Positions 15,073-24,028 of a stretch of DNA of 64,000 bases are shown here, piece after piece. Under the pieces are notes generated by a model. The model was not told the DNA's origin. It worked only from the letters and a program-made list of their open reading frames with translations, and did no database searches. Both the position numbers and the translations under genes were made by a program. Each line of letters begins with the position of its first letter. The stretch's first letter is position 1. Source of the DNA: Sphingomonas sp. (GTDB taxonomy: Bacteria > Pseudomonadota > Alphaproteobacteria > Sphingomonadales > Sphingomonadaceae); the NCBI RefSeq assembly GCF_019635515.1, contig NZ_JAHBZI010000001.1:992001-1056000 (forward strand), given 5' to 3'.

Positions 15073-16791
15073 ATGACCAATATTGATCTCGCCACCATGC
15101 TACGGGAACCATCGTTTCCCGGCCTGTGTCCCGTTACCGATGCAGTGGATTCGATGGCAAATGCGGGCATCGAGGAACGTGGCGCGATCTTCACGCGACG
15201 CGAGGTTGTCGAATTCATTCTCGACCTTGCTGGCTATGACGCCGCCTCTCCACTGCACACGCGCCGCCTTCTCGAACCGTCCTTTGGACATGGCGATTTC
15301 TTGCTACCTGCAATTGATCGTTTGCTGGTCGCATGGAAGCGCAGCGGGGTCGGATCAGACGCTCTCCTAGACGCCATCCGGGGCGTGGAGCTTCACCGTG
15401 CGTCATTCAACCGGACCCATGCTCTCGTGGTTCAGAAGCTTCGCGTCGCTGGCATCGGGTTGCGGGATGCAGAAAGCCTTGCCGATCGGTGGTTGATGCA
15501 AGGCGATTTCTTGCTCGTCCCTCTGCCGGGCAAGTTCGATGTCGTCATCGGAAACCCGCCCTATGTGCGACAGGAGCTAATCCCGAATGCGCTCATGGTC
15601 GAATATCGCAGCCGCTACCGGACCATCTATGACCGCGCCGACATCTATATCCCGTTCATCGAACGGTCGCTGAGTCTGCTGGCAAAAAACGGGCAGCTCG
15701 GTTTTATCTGTGCGGATCGTTGGATGAAGAATCGCTACGGTGGGCCGTTGCGCGCGATGGTCGCGGATGGTTTCCACTTGAGCGTTTATGTGGACATGGT
15801 GGACACTCCGGCCTTCCATCAGGAGGTTGTTGCCTATCCGGCCATCACCATCATCGGGTGTGAGAAATCTGGCCTGACTCGCGTTGCCCTTCAGCCTGAG
15901 ATTTCTGATAGCGCCCTCTCGCAGCTTGCCGCTACGCTCCGATCCCCAGAAACACCTCTTTTGGCTTCTGGTGTGAGAGAGATTCAGGCCGTCACCTCCG
16001 GCGCAGAACCGTGGATTTTGGACTCATCCGATCAACTCTCGCTTGTGCGTAGACTCGAGTCTGAATTCCCATTGATTGAGGATGCCGGATGCAAGATTGG
16101 CATCGGTGTGGCGACCGGAGCCGACAAGGCGTTCATCGGAAACTTCGACGCGCTTGATGTGGAGGAGAACCGGAAACTTCCGCTCGTGATGACCCGCGAT
16201 ATCATGGATGGCAGCGTCAAATGGCGCGGACTTGGCGTGGTCAATCCGTTCGGTGACGATGGCAAACTGGTGAAGCTCGACCAATTCCCGAAGTTGAAAC
16301 GCTATCTTGAAGAGCGCCGTGGGCTAATCGCCGGGCGGCATGTTGCGCAGAAGGCCCCGGCCAATTGGTATCGTACCATCGACCGGATTTATCCCGAGCT
16401 GGCGGATGAGCCGAAGCTGCTGATCCCGGATATTAAGGGCGCAGCGCATATTGTTTACGAGGAAGGTCGCCTCTATCCCCATCACAACCTGTATTTCATC
16501 ACGTCCGACACATGGGAGATGCACGCGCTACAAGCGGTTCTACTTTCGGGCATAGCAAGGTTGTTTGTAGCAACGTACTCGACGCGGATGCGAGGCGGCT
16601 ATCTTCGCTTTCAGGCACAATATCTGCGACGCATTCGTTTGCCGGACTGGAAAGGCGTGACGCCGAAGATGCGCCAAGCTCTTAAGAAAGCCGCCGAAGC
16701 GAGTGATGTTGAGGCATGCAACAACCTGACGTTTGATCTATACGGCTTGTCAACTCAGGAGAGGGCCACGCTTGGGGGAGCGGAAAAGTAA
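15073..16791 (+). CDS. N6-adenine DNA methyltransferase of a PaeR7I/XhoI-type system
   Basis: This 572-residue enzyme is predicted to methylate adenine in CTCGAG and so protect host DNA from the neighbouring endonuclease. It has the AdoMet-binding motif [11 protein letters not shown] at about 66-76 and the catalytic NPPY motif at 161-164 ([12 protein letters not shown]), followed by [15 protein letters not shown] target-recognition region of about 300 residues completes it. ATG 15073 is preferred to the GTG at 15070 because AAGGA lies 5 bp upstream. The stop overlaps the endonuclease start (TAATG). The predicted specificity comes from its partner, not from this protein alone. Confidence 0.9.
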   Translation: MTNIDLATMLREPSFPGLCPVTDAVDSMANAGIEERGAIFTRREVVEFILDLAGYDAASPLHTRRLLEPSFGHGDFLLPAIDRLLVAWKRSGVGSDALLDAIRGVELHRASFNRTHALVVQKLRVAGIGLRDAESLADRWLMQGDFLLVPLPGKFDVVIGNPPYVRQELIPNALMVEYRSRYRTIYDRADIYIPFIERSLSLLAKNGQLGFICADRWMKNRYGGPLRAMVADGFHLSVYVDMVDTPAFHQEVVAYPAITIIGCEKSGLTRVALQPEISDSALSQLAATLRSPETPLLASGVREIQAVTSGAEPWILDSSDQLSLVRRLESEFPLIEDAGCKIGIGVATGADKAFIGNFDALDVEENRKLPLVMTRDIMDGSVKWRGLGVVNPFGDDGKLVKLDQFPKLKRYLEERRGLIAGRHVAQKAPANWYRTIDRIYPELADEPKLLIPDIKGAAHIVYEEGRLYPHHNLYFITSDTWEMHALQAVLLSGIARLFVATYSTRMRGGYLRFQAQYLRRIRLPDWKGVTPKMRQALKKAAEASDVEACNNLTFDLYGLSTQERATLGGAEK

Positions 16792-17537
16792 TGGGATTGG
16801 ATTTAGCGGATTACGAGGCGAAAGCCCGAGATGCAGCGATGGCATTTTGGGGAAATCGCCAAAAAGCCCTTCAAGCAAAAGTTGAGGCTGGAAAGACAGA
16901 CACAGGTGAACGCGGCGCTGTGACCGCTGGCAATACAATGGATGGGTTCACGGCGCTGATGATCGACCTCGTTGAGGCGAATGGTCTAGGACACGCAGAA
17001 ATCTACCGGCACCGAAAAGTGCTGACTTTGCCGGGATTTTTCCGCCCGACCAAACTCTGGGATATTCTCGTCATCCTTGATGGCAGACTGATTGCTGCTG
17101 TCGAAATGAAGAGCCATGTTGGCCCGTCATTCGGAAACAACGCGAACAACCGTGCCGAAGAAGCCATCGGCACGGCGCACGATTTCTGGACGGCGTATCG
17201 TGAAGGCGCATTCGGCGCTGATGCAGCCCGACCCTTTGTCGGCTGGCTGGTGATGGTGGAAGATGCTGATAAGTCACGGCGTCCATCCAAGCGGGAAGCC
17301 TCGCTACACTTCCCGATTTTTGAGGATTTCAAGGGGGCGTCATATCTCGAGCGCTACGACATCCTTTGCAAGAAGCTCGTCCTTGAAAACCTCTATACAG
17401 CCGCCTGCGTCCTTGCCTCGCCGCGTTCCGCCGAAACAACGGGCGACTATTCAGATATGTCGGACCTAACGAGTTTGAAGTCCTTCGTTGCAGCATTCGC
17501 CGCGCACATCGCAGCCGAAGCTGCCCGGTCTCAGTAA
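16791..17537 (+). CDS. Type II restriction endonuclease, XhoI/PaeR7I family
   Basis: At 248 residues it matches the family's usual length, and it carries the family signature: [16 protein letters not shown] and [28 protein letters not shown]. The nuclease centre is D91 with E105-x-K107, a PD-(D/E)xK arrangement. Family members cut C^TCGAG. The gene starts within the stop of the methyltransferase gene (TAATG), the usual coupling of modification and restriction. A CTCGAG site occurs inside the gene itself (17346-17351) and in the methylase gene (16054-16059). The catalytic residues are intact, so activity is expected. Confidence 0.92.
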   Translation: MGLDLADYEAKARDAAMAFWGNRQKALQAKVEAGKTDTGERGAVTAGNTMDGFTALMIDLVEANGLGHAEIYRHRKVLTLPGFFRPTKLWDILVILDGRLIAAVEMKSHVGPSFGNNANNRAEEAIGTAHDFWTAYREGAFGADAARPFVGWLVMVEDADKSRRPSKREASLHFPIFEDFKGASYLERYDILCKKLVLENLYTAACVLASPRSAETTGDYSDMSDLTSLKSFVAAFAAHIAAEAARSQ

Positions 17538-17549
17538 CCGGAGGGGAAC

Positions 17550-18875
17550 ATGAATCTCGACGACAAGCATGTTTATCGTGTCGGGAGCCATTCCGAATCT
17601 TGGAATGACCTCCCCGCAGGCGATGACGAACTCGACAAATTTATCGCTACGGCGCGCAAGCGGATCGAGCCGTGGCTGTCCGCCGTGTTTCAGGCTGAGC
17701 ATCTTAATCTGCTTATCGGGAGCGGCTTCACAACCGCAGTAGGATATATGGCCGGGGCCGCTGCAACGGGCATGGGCAAGGTTGTGTTCGGTAGTGAATT
17801 TGACGCGGAGATCGACAATTATGCCGCGAGTGAAGCCGCGCTCATGGGGCGCGGCACGGCCAATATTGAGGATCAGTTCCGCGCGGCCCTCTCAGTCTAT
17901 GAAGGACTGAGGATCATCGATGCGGCGAAAGCGTCCGCCCTCAAAGACGCAATGGATCGGCAACTCCGGGATTTCCTTGAGTCACTTCTCAAAACTGAAG
18001 CGGGGCTAATCGGTGGCGATCCGGAAAAACGGGTTGTCGCCGAAGGTGCGGTGCAATCGTTCCTCCTCAGCTTTGCCAGCCGCGCGGCTTCGCGGGAGCG
18101 GCTTCATGTCTTTACGACGAACTACGACCGTTTGATTGAGCATGGCTGCGATCTCGCCGGGCTTCGTATCATCGACCGTTTCGTTGGGGCGCTCACGCCA
18201 GTTTTCCGGTCAGCCCGTGTCGAGGTTGACGTACATTATAACCCGCCAGGTATTCGCGGAGAGCCCCGCTTCATGGAAGGCGTCATCCGACTGACGAAAC
18301 TTCACGGCTCCCTCGACTGGCTGTTCAGCAAAGCAGACCGGAAGATTTCGCGGAAGGGCATACCCTTCGGTGCGCCAACCGATCACACTGACCTGCCTAA
18401 AAATCCCGTCGATACGGTAATGATCTATCCGAACCCGGCAAAGGATGTCGAAACCACCCAGTACCCCTATGCCGAGCTATTCCGCGATTTTGCCGCCGCC
18501 ACGTGCAGGCCCAATGCAGTCGTCGTGACCTACGGCTATGGCTTTGGCGACGATCATATCAACCGTGTGCTGCTCGACATGCTGACGATCCCGTCAACGC
18601 ATCTAGTCGTGTTTGCTTACTCAGCGGATGACCGATTGAAAGGCTTTCTCGCGCGGACTCGGGATGCACAGGTATCGCTGCTGATCGGCTCTCACTTCGG
18701 CGACCTTACTACGTTGATCGAGAATTATCTCCCGAAGCCAACGCTAGACTATATTACCGGGCGTATGACCGAACTTATGAAGCACCGTCCGCCGGAACAT
18801 ACGCAAGCGCCGGACCCTGCTCTCCCGGTTGCGGATGACTTCGACGAAGTATTGGGCGGTGGAACAACGGCATGA
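17550..18875 (+). CDS. SIR2-domain NADase of a SIR2-HerA defence pair
   Basis: In this 441-residue protein the NAD-binding loop LLIGSGFTTAVG is at 54-65. FTTNYDRLIEHGC at about 188-200 carries the invariant Asn (N191), and KLHGSLDWLF has the catalytic His (H252). This is the defence-type SIR2 arrangement, which destroys NAD rather than deacetylating proteins. ATG 17550 has GGAGGGG just upstream and comes 12 bp after the endonuclease stop. The gene overlaps herA by 4 bp (ATGA). SIR2-HerA pairs (also called Nezha) form large complexes that deplete NAD on phage infection (established for the family). Here the pair is the rear half of a four-gene operon. Confidence 0.9.
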   Translation: MNLDDKHVYRVGSHSESWNDLPAGDDELDKFIATARKRIEPWLSAVFQAEHLNLLIGSGFTTAVGYMAGAAATGMGKVVFGSEFDAEIDNYAASEAALMGRGTANIEDQFRAALSVYEGLRIIDAAKASALKDAMDRQLRDFLESLLKTEAGLIGGDPEKRVVAEGAVQSFLLSFASRAASRERLHVFTTNYDRLIEHGCDLAGLRIIDRFVGALTPVFRSARVEVDVHYNPPGIRGEPRFMEGVIRLTKLHGSLDWLFSKADRKISRKGIPFGAPTDHTDLPKNPVDTVMIYPNPAKDVETTQYPYAELFRDFAAATCRPNAVVVTYGYGFGDDHINRVLLDMLTIPSTHLVVFAYSADDRLKGFLARTRDAQVSLLIGSHFGDLTTLIENYLPKPTLDYITGRMTELMKHRPPEHTQAPDPALPVADDFDEVLGGGTTA

Positions 18876-21070
18876 CTACACCCATCGAGTCCATTGCTGG
18901 CTTGGTGATCGGCGCGGTTGAGTCCGTTTCTCCCGATGAAATCCGCATCCTGCTCGATCTGGATGCACCGCAGGCAACTGCGCTCAACACGGGGACGCCT
19001 GCCGCCTTTCCCCGACTTAACGGTTATGTCCTCGTACCCAATGAGGCAGGGGCGACAGTTGCCTATATATCATGGATCGGGATCGAACGGTCGCCCTATC
19101 CCAAGCGGTCGGGCCTGAAAGATTTCGGCCTGATCGACCTCCCGTTTCCACTGCGAAAGATGTGCGTCTCTCCTGTCGGTACGCTGACCTCTCGCCGGGA
19201 TCGCGCGTCGAAACAGACAGTTTATGAACTGTCGCGCGGTGTCGCCGCGTTTCCCTCGGTGGGCGACCAAGTACTCATGCCGACGCCTGAACAGGTCGAA
19301 GCTATTGTTGGCGCGAAAGAGTCGGATCGGCGTGTCCGCATCGGAACCTCGGCCCTTGCGTCGAGCGCCGAGATTAAGGTTGATCCCGACAAGCTGTTCG
19401 GCAGGCATCTCGCCGTGCTTGGCAACACGGGTAGCGGCAAATCCTGTACGGTTGCTGGGCTGATCCGCTGGTCGCTCGACGCCGGAGCAAAAGCGATGCG
19501 TGATGCGGGCCGAAAAGGCCATCCGAACGCGCGCTTCATCGTTCTCGATCCTAATGGCGAATATGCAAAAGCCTTTACGGATCAAGGAGATCAACTCCGT
19601 CTGTTCCGCGTCCCTCCCGTTGTTGGAGTTGAAAAGGAGTTGGATGTCCCGGCATGGCTTTGGAGCGGTCATGAATGGACCGCTGTTGCTCACGCAGCGC
19701 CGGGTACGCAGCGCCCGCTTCTGCTCCGTGGTATACGCGAGCTGAAATCAAACCAGACGGAGGAGCTTCCCCGTGAGGTTCAGGTACGACGCTACGTCCA
19801 TTCATACTTGATCCAAATCCGCGACATGCTCGGTCGGGGTGTCGGTGCGTTTACGGGAAACAAGAAATACGAGTGCCGCGACCTGCTTCAGAATATTTCT
19901 TCGGACTGCGAGGCATTCCAGCCATCTGTCGAAGAACCTTGGAGTAGCGTGTTGGGTGCAATCGTTCAGGAGGCTTCGGCCCTTATCGCTGCACGGCGCT
20001 CAGGTCCGCAACTTCAATATGTAACGGATTTCAGCATAGTCGACATTGAAGCCATCAGAGACAGACTGACGGCTTACATGGATAGCGTTGACGACGATGC
20101 CGTCGCTACCTCGATCAGTGAGGACGCACCCATCCCGTTTGATGTGAACCTTTTGGCAGACCATCTTGACCGCATAGCTGCTGGACAAGGTAATTTGGCC
20201 GGGTTCATCAGCACACTTGGACTTCGTATTCGTAGCATGCTCGCGGATCAGCGGCTTGGAAACGTTATTGGAAAGACACCACCAACCAGCTTCGAGGAGT
20301 GGCTTAAGAGTTACATCGGCGACGACGGCGCAAGCAATGGCCCATTAGCGATCATTGATCTTTCCTTGGTTCCATCCGAGGTTGTTCACGTTGTTGTTGC
20401 CGTGCTGGCGCGGGTAATTTTTGAATCCTTGCAACGCTATCGGCGGCTTCATGCAGAGGGGCTATCCCTACCCACGGTACTCGTTCTGGAAGAAGCCCAC
20501 ACTTTTATTCGGCGGGGCAAAGACGATGAAGGTCCAGCGTCCAGCCCTAGCCAACTCTGCCGAGAAACCTTCGAGCGCATTGCCCGCGAGGGACGCAAAT
20601 TCGGTTTAGGTTTGGTGCTGTCTTCGCAGCGCCCATCAGAGCTGTCGCCGACCGTGCTGGCTCAGTGCAACACCTTCATTCTTCATCGTATCGTCAACGA
20701 TTCCGACCAGAACCTCGTCGCACGTCTCGTGCCTGACAATGTGGGAGGGTTGTTGCGCGACCTACCCAGCCTGCCATCAAGGCAGGCGATCCTATTGGGG
20801 TGGGCGACGCCTATTCCCGTACTGGTCGAGATCGACGAACTGGTAAAGGAGCATCAGCCTCAATCTGCCGACCCTGATTTTTGGGATGTCTGGACAGGAG
20901 CTAACGAAAGGCCCATTAATTGGGGCGAAGTAGCCATGCAATGGTCGGTTTCATCTCCGTCAGCCGTTGCAAAAGCGGAAGAGGCGGACGGTGCTGGTGT
21001 CCCGGTCGTCCCTGATCCACCGGCGGGTTTGGCCGATCCGTTTGGGTTAGACGATGATATTCCATTTTAA
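18872..21070 (+). CDS. herA: HerA-like hexameric ATPase of a SIR2-HerA defence pair
   Basis: The 732-residue HerA/FtsK-superfamily ATPase has an N-terminal HAS-barrel-like region (1-150), then Walker A GNTGSGKS at 184-191. It has a long inserted helical region at about 270-470, Walker B VLVLEEAHTFI near 534-544, and the HerA signature SSQRPSELSPTVLAQCNTFILHR. In the known system it forms a ring on which SIR2 assembles. It starts inside the SIR2 stop codon. Its last 24 bp overlap a convergent short frame. Behind it the accessory DNA ends within about 300 bp. Confidence 0.92.
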   Translation: MTTPIESIAGLVIGAVESVSPDEIRILLDLDAPQATALNTGTPAAFPRLNGYVLVPNEAGATVAYISWIGIERSPYPKRSGLKDFGLIDLPFPLRKMCVSPVGTLTSRRDRASKQTVYELSRGVAAFPSVGDQVLMPTPEQVEAIVGAKESDRRVRIGTSALASSAEIKVDPDKLFGRHLAVLGNTGSGKSCTVAGLIRWSLDAGAKAMRDAGRKGHPNARFIVLDPNGEYAKAFTDQGDQLRLFRVPPVVGVEKELDVPAWLWSGHEWTAVAHAAPGTQRPLLLRGIRELKSNQTEELPREVQVRRYVHSYLIQIRDMLGRGVGAFTGNKKYECRDLLQNISSDCEAFQPSVEEPWSSVLGAIVQEASALIAARRSGPQLQYVTDFSIVDIEAIRDRLTAYMDSVDDDAVATSISEDAPIPFDVNLLADHLDRIAAGQGNLAGFISTLGLRIRSMLADQRLGNVIGKTPPTSFEEWLKSYIGDDGASNGPLAIIDLSLVPSEVVHVVVAVLARVIFESLQRYRRLHAEGLSLPTVLVLEEAHTFIRRGKDDEGPASSPSQLCRETFERIAREGRKFGLGLVLSSQRPSELSPTVLAQCNTFILHRIVNDSDQNLVARLVPDNVGGLLRDLPSLPSRQAILLGWATPIPVLVEIDELVKEHQPQSADPDFWDVWTGANERPINWGEVAMQWSVSSPSAVAKAEEADGAGVPVVPDPPAGLADPFGLDDDIPF

Positions 21071-21334
21071 GACGGCCGAACGCTGTACGTGCCCATCGGA
21101 ACCGTTGTCGCGAGTATTGGATAGGTTGGAGCGGCCGACTTTGCGGATGGCCAACCAAGCATCGTGACGGTACAATCCTGTTTCATCGAGCACATTCACC
21201 GAGTCGATGCCAAACTTCCGGCAGTTGCCGTCTCCAGCGATAGATGGCGAAATGTCGAGCTTCATCGCCAGCCCAAAAAGCTCAATAAATTCAAGATCGA
21301 ACTTTCCTGACGGTAAGCTTGACGGTATCTTCAC
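21047..21334 (-). CDS. Hypothetical 95-residue protein at the element boundary
   Basis: A GTG-initiated frame, convergent with herA and overlapping its end by 24 bp, fills most of the gap before the chromosomal lipoprotein gene. The sequence (KFDLEFIELFGLAMKLDISPSIAGDG...) resembles no family I recognise, and the codon use is moderate. It could be a genuine small gene, a fragment left at the insertion end, or chance. No clear ribosome-binding site is seen. Confidence 0.3.
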   Translation of the reverse strand: MKIPSSLPSGKFDLEFIELFGLAMKLDISPSIAGDGNCRKFGIDSVNVLDETGLYRHDAWLAIRKVGRSNLSNTRDNGSDGHVQRSAVLKWNIIV

Positions 21335-21335
21335 A

Positions 21336-21355
21336 TGCGAAAAAATATTTTCGCA
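21336..21355. repeat. AT-rich perfect palindrome at the accessory/chromosome boundary
   Basis: TGCGAAAA-AATA-TTTTCGCA has 8-bp arms and a 4-bp centre, and more T residues follow on the plus strand. It lies where GC and gene content switch from accessory to chromosomal. It could be a weak terminator, an operator, or part of an end sequence. Confidence 0.6.
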
Positions 21356-21426
21356 TTATTTTTCAATGCACTAGGTTATCTCAAAATAATCGAGTGGGAA
21401 TAGGCTGGCTGCTGAGGAACATGACG

Positions 21427-22053
21427 ATGAACAAGATGATCCTGCTCGGTGCCACGACGCTGCTCGCCGCGCTCGCCGGCTGCAAGAGTGAGACCACCAC
21501 CAACGCCAGCACGATCGTGGCCAACGAAGCCGCCGATTTGACCGCACCGGCTCCGGCGGCGGCCGGCGCCAATGTCACCGCCGAGATCAACCCGGCCACG
21601 CCGGCGCTCAACCTCGCGCCCGACGAGCTGACCCTCATTCTCGATAATGGCAGCGCCCGCCATGTCACTTTCGGCATGGGCAAGGAAACCGCGACGACGA
21701 TGGTCTCGTCCGCGCTCGGCAATCCGATCGAGCAGGAGGCCAATCAGGATTGCGGCGCCGGCAAGCTCGATTACGCCGCATTCCGGGAAGGGCTCTCGCT
21801 CTATTTCCAGGACGGCAAGTTCGTCGGCTGGGATCTCGACGGGCGCGAAAACGGCAAGTTCCAGACCGCCAACGGCATCGGCATCGGCATGACCCGCAAG
21901 GCGCTGGAGGCCGCCGCCGGCAAGGTAACGGTCGAGGAATCGACGATCGGACAGGAGTTCATGATCGGCGAGATGTCCGGGCTGCTCAGTTCGGCCGCGG
22001 CCGACGGCAAGGTCACCAACCTCTGGGCCGGCGCGACCTGCATCGCACGGTGA
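21427..22053 (+). CDS. Predicted lipoprotein, function unknown
   Basis: From ATG 21427, with GAGGA eight bases upstream, the 208-residue product begins with a lipoprotein signal, MNKMILLGATTLLAALAGC, with lipobox LAGC at about residues 16-19. A low-complexity Ala/Pro/Thr linker and a globular domain of about 140 residues follow. It should be anchored in a membrane facing the periplasm. No family is recognised. It is the first chromosomal gene after the element, with high GC, and its stop overlaps the GTG of the acetyltransferase gene. Confidence 0.8.
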   Translation: MNKMILLGATTLLAALAGCKSETTTNASTIVANEAADLTAPAPAAAGANVTAEINPATPALNLAPDELTLILDNGSARHVTFGMGKETATTMVSSALGNPIEQEANQDCGAGKLDYAAFREGLSLYFQDGKFVGWDLDGRENGKFQTANGIGIGMTRKALEAAAGKVTVEESTIGQEFMIGEMSGLLSSAAADGKVTNLWAGATCIAR

Positions 22054-22466
22054 TAGAGACTGCAAGTCTGGAGGATCGGGAGGCCGTGGTCGCGCTGTGG
22101 CGTGACTGCGGCCTAACCCGCCCGTGGAATGATCCGGACGCGGATTTCGCGCTGGCGCTGGCCAATGACGCCAGCGTTGTGCTTGTCGTGCGCGAGGGGG
22201 ACGGTATCGCCGGCAGCGTCATGGCCGGTTTCGACGGGCACCGCGGCTGGGTCTATTATCTGGCGGTGGCACCGGGTCATCGGCGCGGCGGGCGGGGCAG
22301 GACGCTGATGGCCGCCGCCGAAGCCTGGTTGCGCGAGCGCCGCGCACCCAAGATCCAGCTTATGGTACGCGGCGGCAACGCGGAGGCGCTCTGCTTCTAC
22401 GAGGCGCTTGGCCTCGAGCGGCAGGATGTCGTAACGCTGGGGCGCTTCCTGAAGGACCCCGAATGA
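22050..22466 (+). CDS. GNAT-family acetyltransferase (YpeA-like)
   Basis: The 138-residue protein starts at GTG 22050, overlapping the previous stop (GTGA). The acetyl-CoA loop is VAPGHRRGGRGRTLM and the fold ends with NAEALCFYEALGLERQDVVTLGRFL, the pattern of the short YpeA group. The substrate is unknown. It overlaps the next gene by 4 bp, so lipoprotein, GNAT and ArsC-like genes form one translationally coupled unit. Confidence 0.85.
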   Translation: MIETASLEDREAVVALWRDCGLTRPWNDPDADFALALANDASVVLVVREGDGIAGSVMAGFDGHRGWVYYLAVAPGHRRGGRGRTLMAAAEAWLRERRAPKIQLMVRGGNAEALCFYEALGLERQDVVTLGRFLKDPE

Positions 22467-22810
22467 GCGTCACCATCTACGGCATCAAGAACTGCGACAC
22501 GATGAAGAAGGCCCGCGCCTGGCTGGCCGAAAACGGGATCGCCGCGAATTTCCACGACTATAAGGTCTCGGGCATCGATGCCGCGCGGCTCGCGCACTGG
22601 GTCGACAGCGCCGGCTGGGAAAGGATCCTCAATCGCGCCGGCACCACCTTCCGCAAGCTGCCCGACGACGCCAAGACCGGTCTCGATGCCGCCAGGGCGA
22701 TGGCGCTGATGCTGGAACAGCCGTCGATGATCAAACGCCCGGTGGTGGAATATCCCGGCGGGCTGCTGATCGGCTTCAAGCCCGATGAATACGCCCGAAC
22801 CCTTCTCTAG
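22463..22810 (+). CDS. ArsC/Spx-like reductase (YffB type)
   Basis: The 115-residue thioredoxin-fold protein has a single N-terminal Cys in YGIKNCDTMKKARAWL, the YffB/ArsC-like signature, and a C-terminal IKRPVVEYPGGLLIGF block with the cis-Pro region. YffB-type proteins are thought to be glutathione-dependent thiol reductases; true arsenate activity is doubtful because the Arg triad pattern differs. It is the last gene of the coupled trio. Confidence 0.88.
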   Translation: MSVTIYGIKNCDTMKKARAWLAENGIAANFHDYKVSGIDAARLAHWVDSAGWERILNRAGTTFRKLPDDAKTGLDAARAMALMLEQPSMIKRPVVEYPGGLLIGFKPDEYARTLL

Positions 22811-22859
22811 CGCCGGGATTTCGGATATGTTTCCGTAACAAGTCGCGAATTTCGGGGGA

Positions 22860-23297
22860 ATGGCGATGACTGTTGCGAAGCGGCCCGGCTGGTTCATCAT
22901 TCTCGTCAGCGTGCTGATCGTCTGGGGGCTCGCGGGCTGCGCGGCATTCTACGCGCATGTCGCCTATGGCCCGGCCATCGATCCGCATGCCACCGATTGG
23001 GACCGCGCCTATTTCGCCGCGCTGCCGGGCTGGTTCACCTGGGACTATGCCGCCGCGGTCGGGGCCGGGCTGCTCGGCTCGATCGCCCTGCTCGCGCGTT
23101 CGAAGGTGGCGGGCCCGCTCTACATTCTGTCGCTGGTCGCGGTGGTGATCCAGTTCGGCTATGTCTTCTTCGCGACCGACATGCTCGCGCACAAGGGCGC
23201 GGCGATGACCGTGCCGTTCCCGCTCTTCATCATCGCCATGGCGGTTCTGCAGGTCTGGCTGGCCGGCTACGCCCGCGATCGCAACTGGGTCAGCTGA
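22860..23297 (+). CDS. Small integral membrane protein, unknown
   Basis: The 145-residue protein has about four hydrophobic helices (residues 11-33, 60-78, 84-103, 112-132) and a loop rich in acidic and aromatic residues after the first. No family is recognised. It is separate from the upstream trio by 49 bp and convergent with the next gene. Confidence 0.75.
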   Translation: MAMTVAKRPGWFIILVSVLIVWGLAGCAAFYAHVAYGPAIDPHATDWDRAYFAALPGWFTWDYAAAVGAGLLGSIALLARSKVAGPLYILSLVAVVIQFGYVFFATDMLAHKGAAMTVPFPLFIIAMAVLQVWLAGYARDRNWVS

Positions 23298-23303
23298 CGC
23301 GGC

Positions 23304-23753
23304 TCAGAAGCCGTTGGCGAACTTGCCGCGCACCCAGGCTTCGACATCGCCGGTAACGACCGGCGAGAAATAGTCGCCGCGCCCGCAAACGGTGTTGAGC
23401 ATGGTCAGCAGCACCGATTGGGGCTTGGCGATCATGATATCCCCCGGGCCGTCTTCATGCCCCAGGAACTTGCTGCCGACATAGAAGTCGCTGTTGCGCA
23501 TGCTTGAGGAATAATCGCTGCAATCGGCGTCGCGCCACAGCATGGATCGGGTGAAGTCGCGCGTCGCGGTGACCTCCTGATAGATGGTCATCTGGCGAAA
23601 GCTGACCTTGGTGCCGTCGCGCTTGATCGAATCGATATCGACGAAATAGGCCAGTTGCGGCGCGCTGTTCGAATAGGCGGCAAGGCGCCACGCTTCGGCC
23701 GATGCGGTGTGCGGAACCAGAAACGCCACAAGAGCGAGAAGCGAAGCGCGCAT
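23304..23753 (-). CDS. Secreted protein, unknown
   Basis: The 149-residue protein begins with a signal peptide (MRASLLALVAFLVPHTASA) and should be periplasmic. The body (WRLAAYSNSAPQLAYFVDIDSIKRDGTKVSFRQMTIYQE) resembles the small surface-adhesin-like proteins that follow the same W...Y-D-S-I-K-R pattern, but I cannot assign a function. Convergent with the membrane protein gene to the left. Confidence 0.75.
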   Translation of the reverse strand: MRASLLALVAFLVPHTASAEAWRLAAYSNSAPQLAYFVDIDSIKRDGTKVSFRQMTIYQEVTATRDFTRSMLWRDADCSDYSSSMRNSDFYVGSKFLGHEDGPGDIMIAKPQSVLLTMLNTVCGRGDYFSPVVTGDVEAWVRGKFANGF

Positions 23754-23815
23754 GAAAATCCCCCGTTGTTGCGTGAAAGCTAGCGTTTATCCCAAACCAC
23801 GCAAGACGGTACCGC

Positions 23816-24028
23816 TCACTCCTCCCATTGGAACACCTCCTCCAGCGGCTTGCCGAACACCCGCGCGATCCGGAACGCGGCCTCCAGCGTTGGCGAATAT
23901 TTGCCGGCCTCGATCGCCGCGATCGTCTGGCGGGTCATGCCGATCTTCTCGCCGAGCTCGGCCTGGGTCATCTCCCCGGCCAGGAAGCGCAGCGTCCGGA
24001 CCTGATTGGCGATGTGCGATTTAGCCAT
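23816..24028 (-). CDS. XRE-family transcriptional regulator (YozG/YgzD type)
   Basis: The 70-residue protein is almost entirely one Cro/CI helix-turn-helix: VRTLRFLAGEMTQAELGEKIGMTRQTIAAIEAGKYSPTLEAAFRIARVFG, ending PLEEVFQWEE. It is the last gene of a three-gene unit, overlapping the membrane protein before it by 8 bp. Such regulators often sit with small membrane proteins and repress their own operon. A matching dyad stands ahead of the first gene (24942-24961). Confidence 0.88.
   Translation of the reverse strand: MAKSHIANQVRTLRFLAGEMTQAELGEKIGMTRQTIAAIEAGKYSPTLEAAFRIARVFGKPLEEVFQWEE

Noticed and set aside
21047-21334. Integrase fragment at the right end of the element
   Set aside because: The frame lacks the R-H-R-Y tyrosine-recombinase pattern and serine-recombinase motifs, so it is listed only as a weak hypothetical.
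1-21400. ISCR, insertion sequence or integron in the resistance block
   Set aside because: No transposase, rcr or integrase gene and no terminal inverted repeats were found in this stretch; the ISCR connection is only by analogy with known floR/tet(G) clusters.
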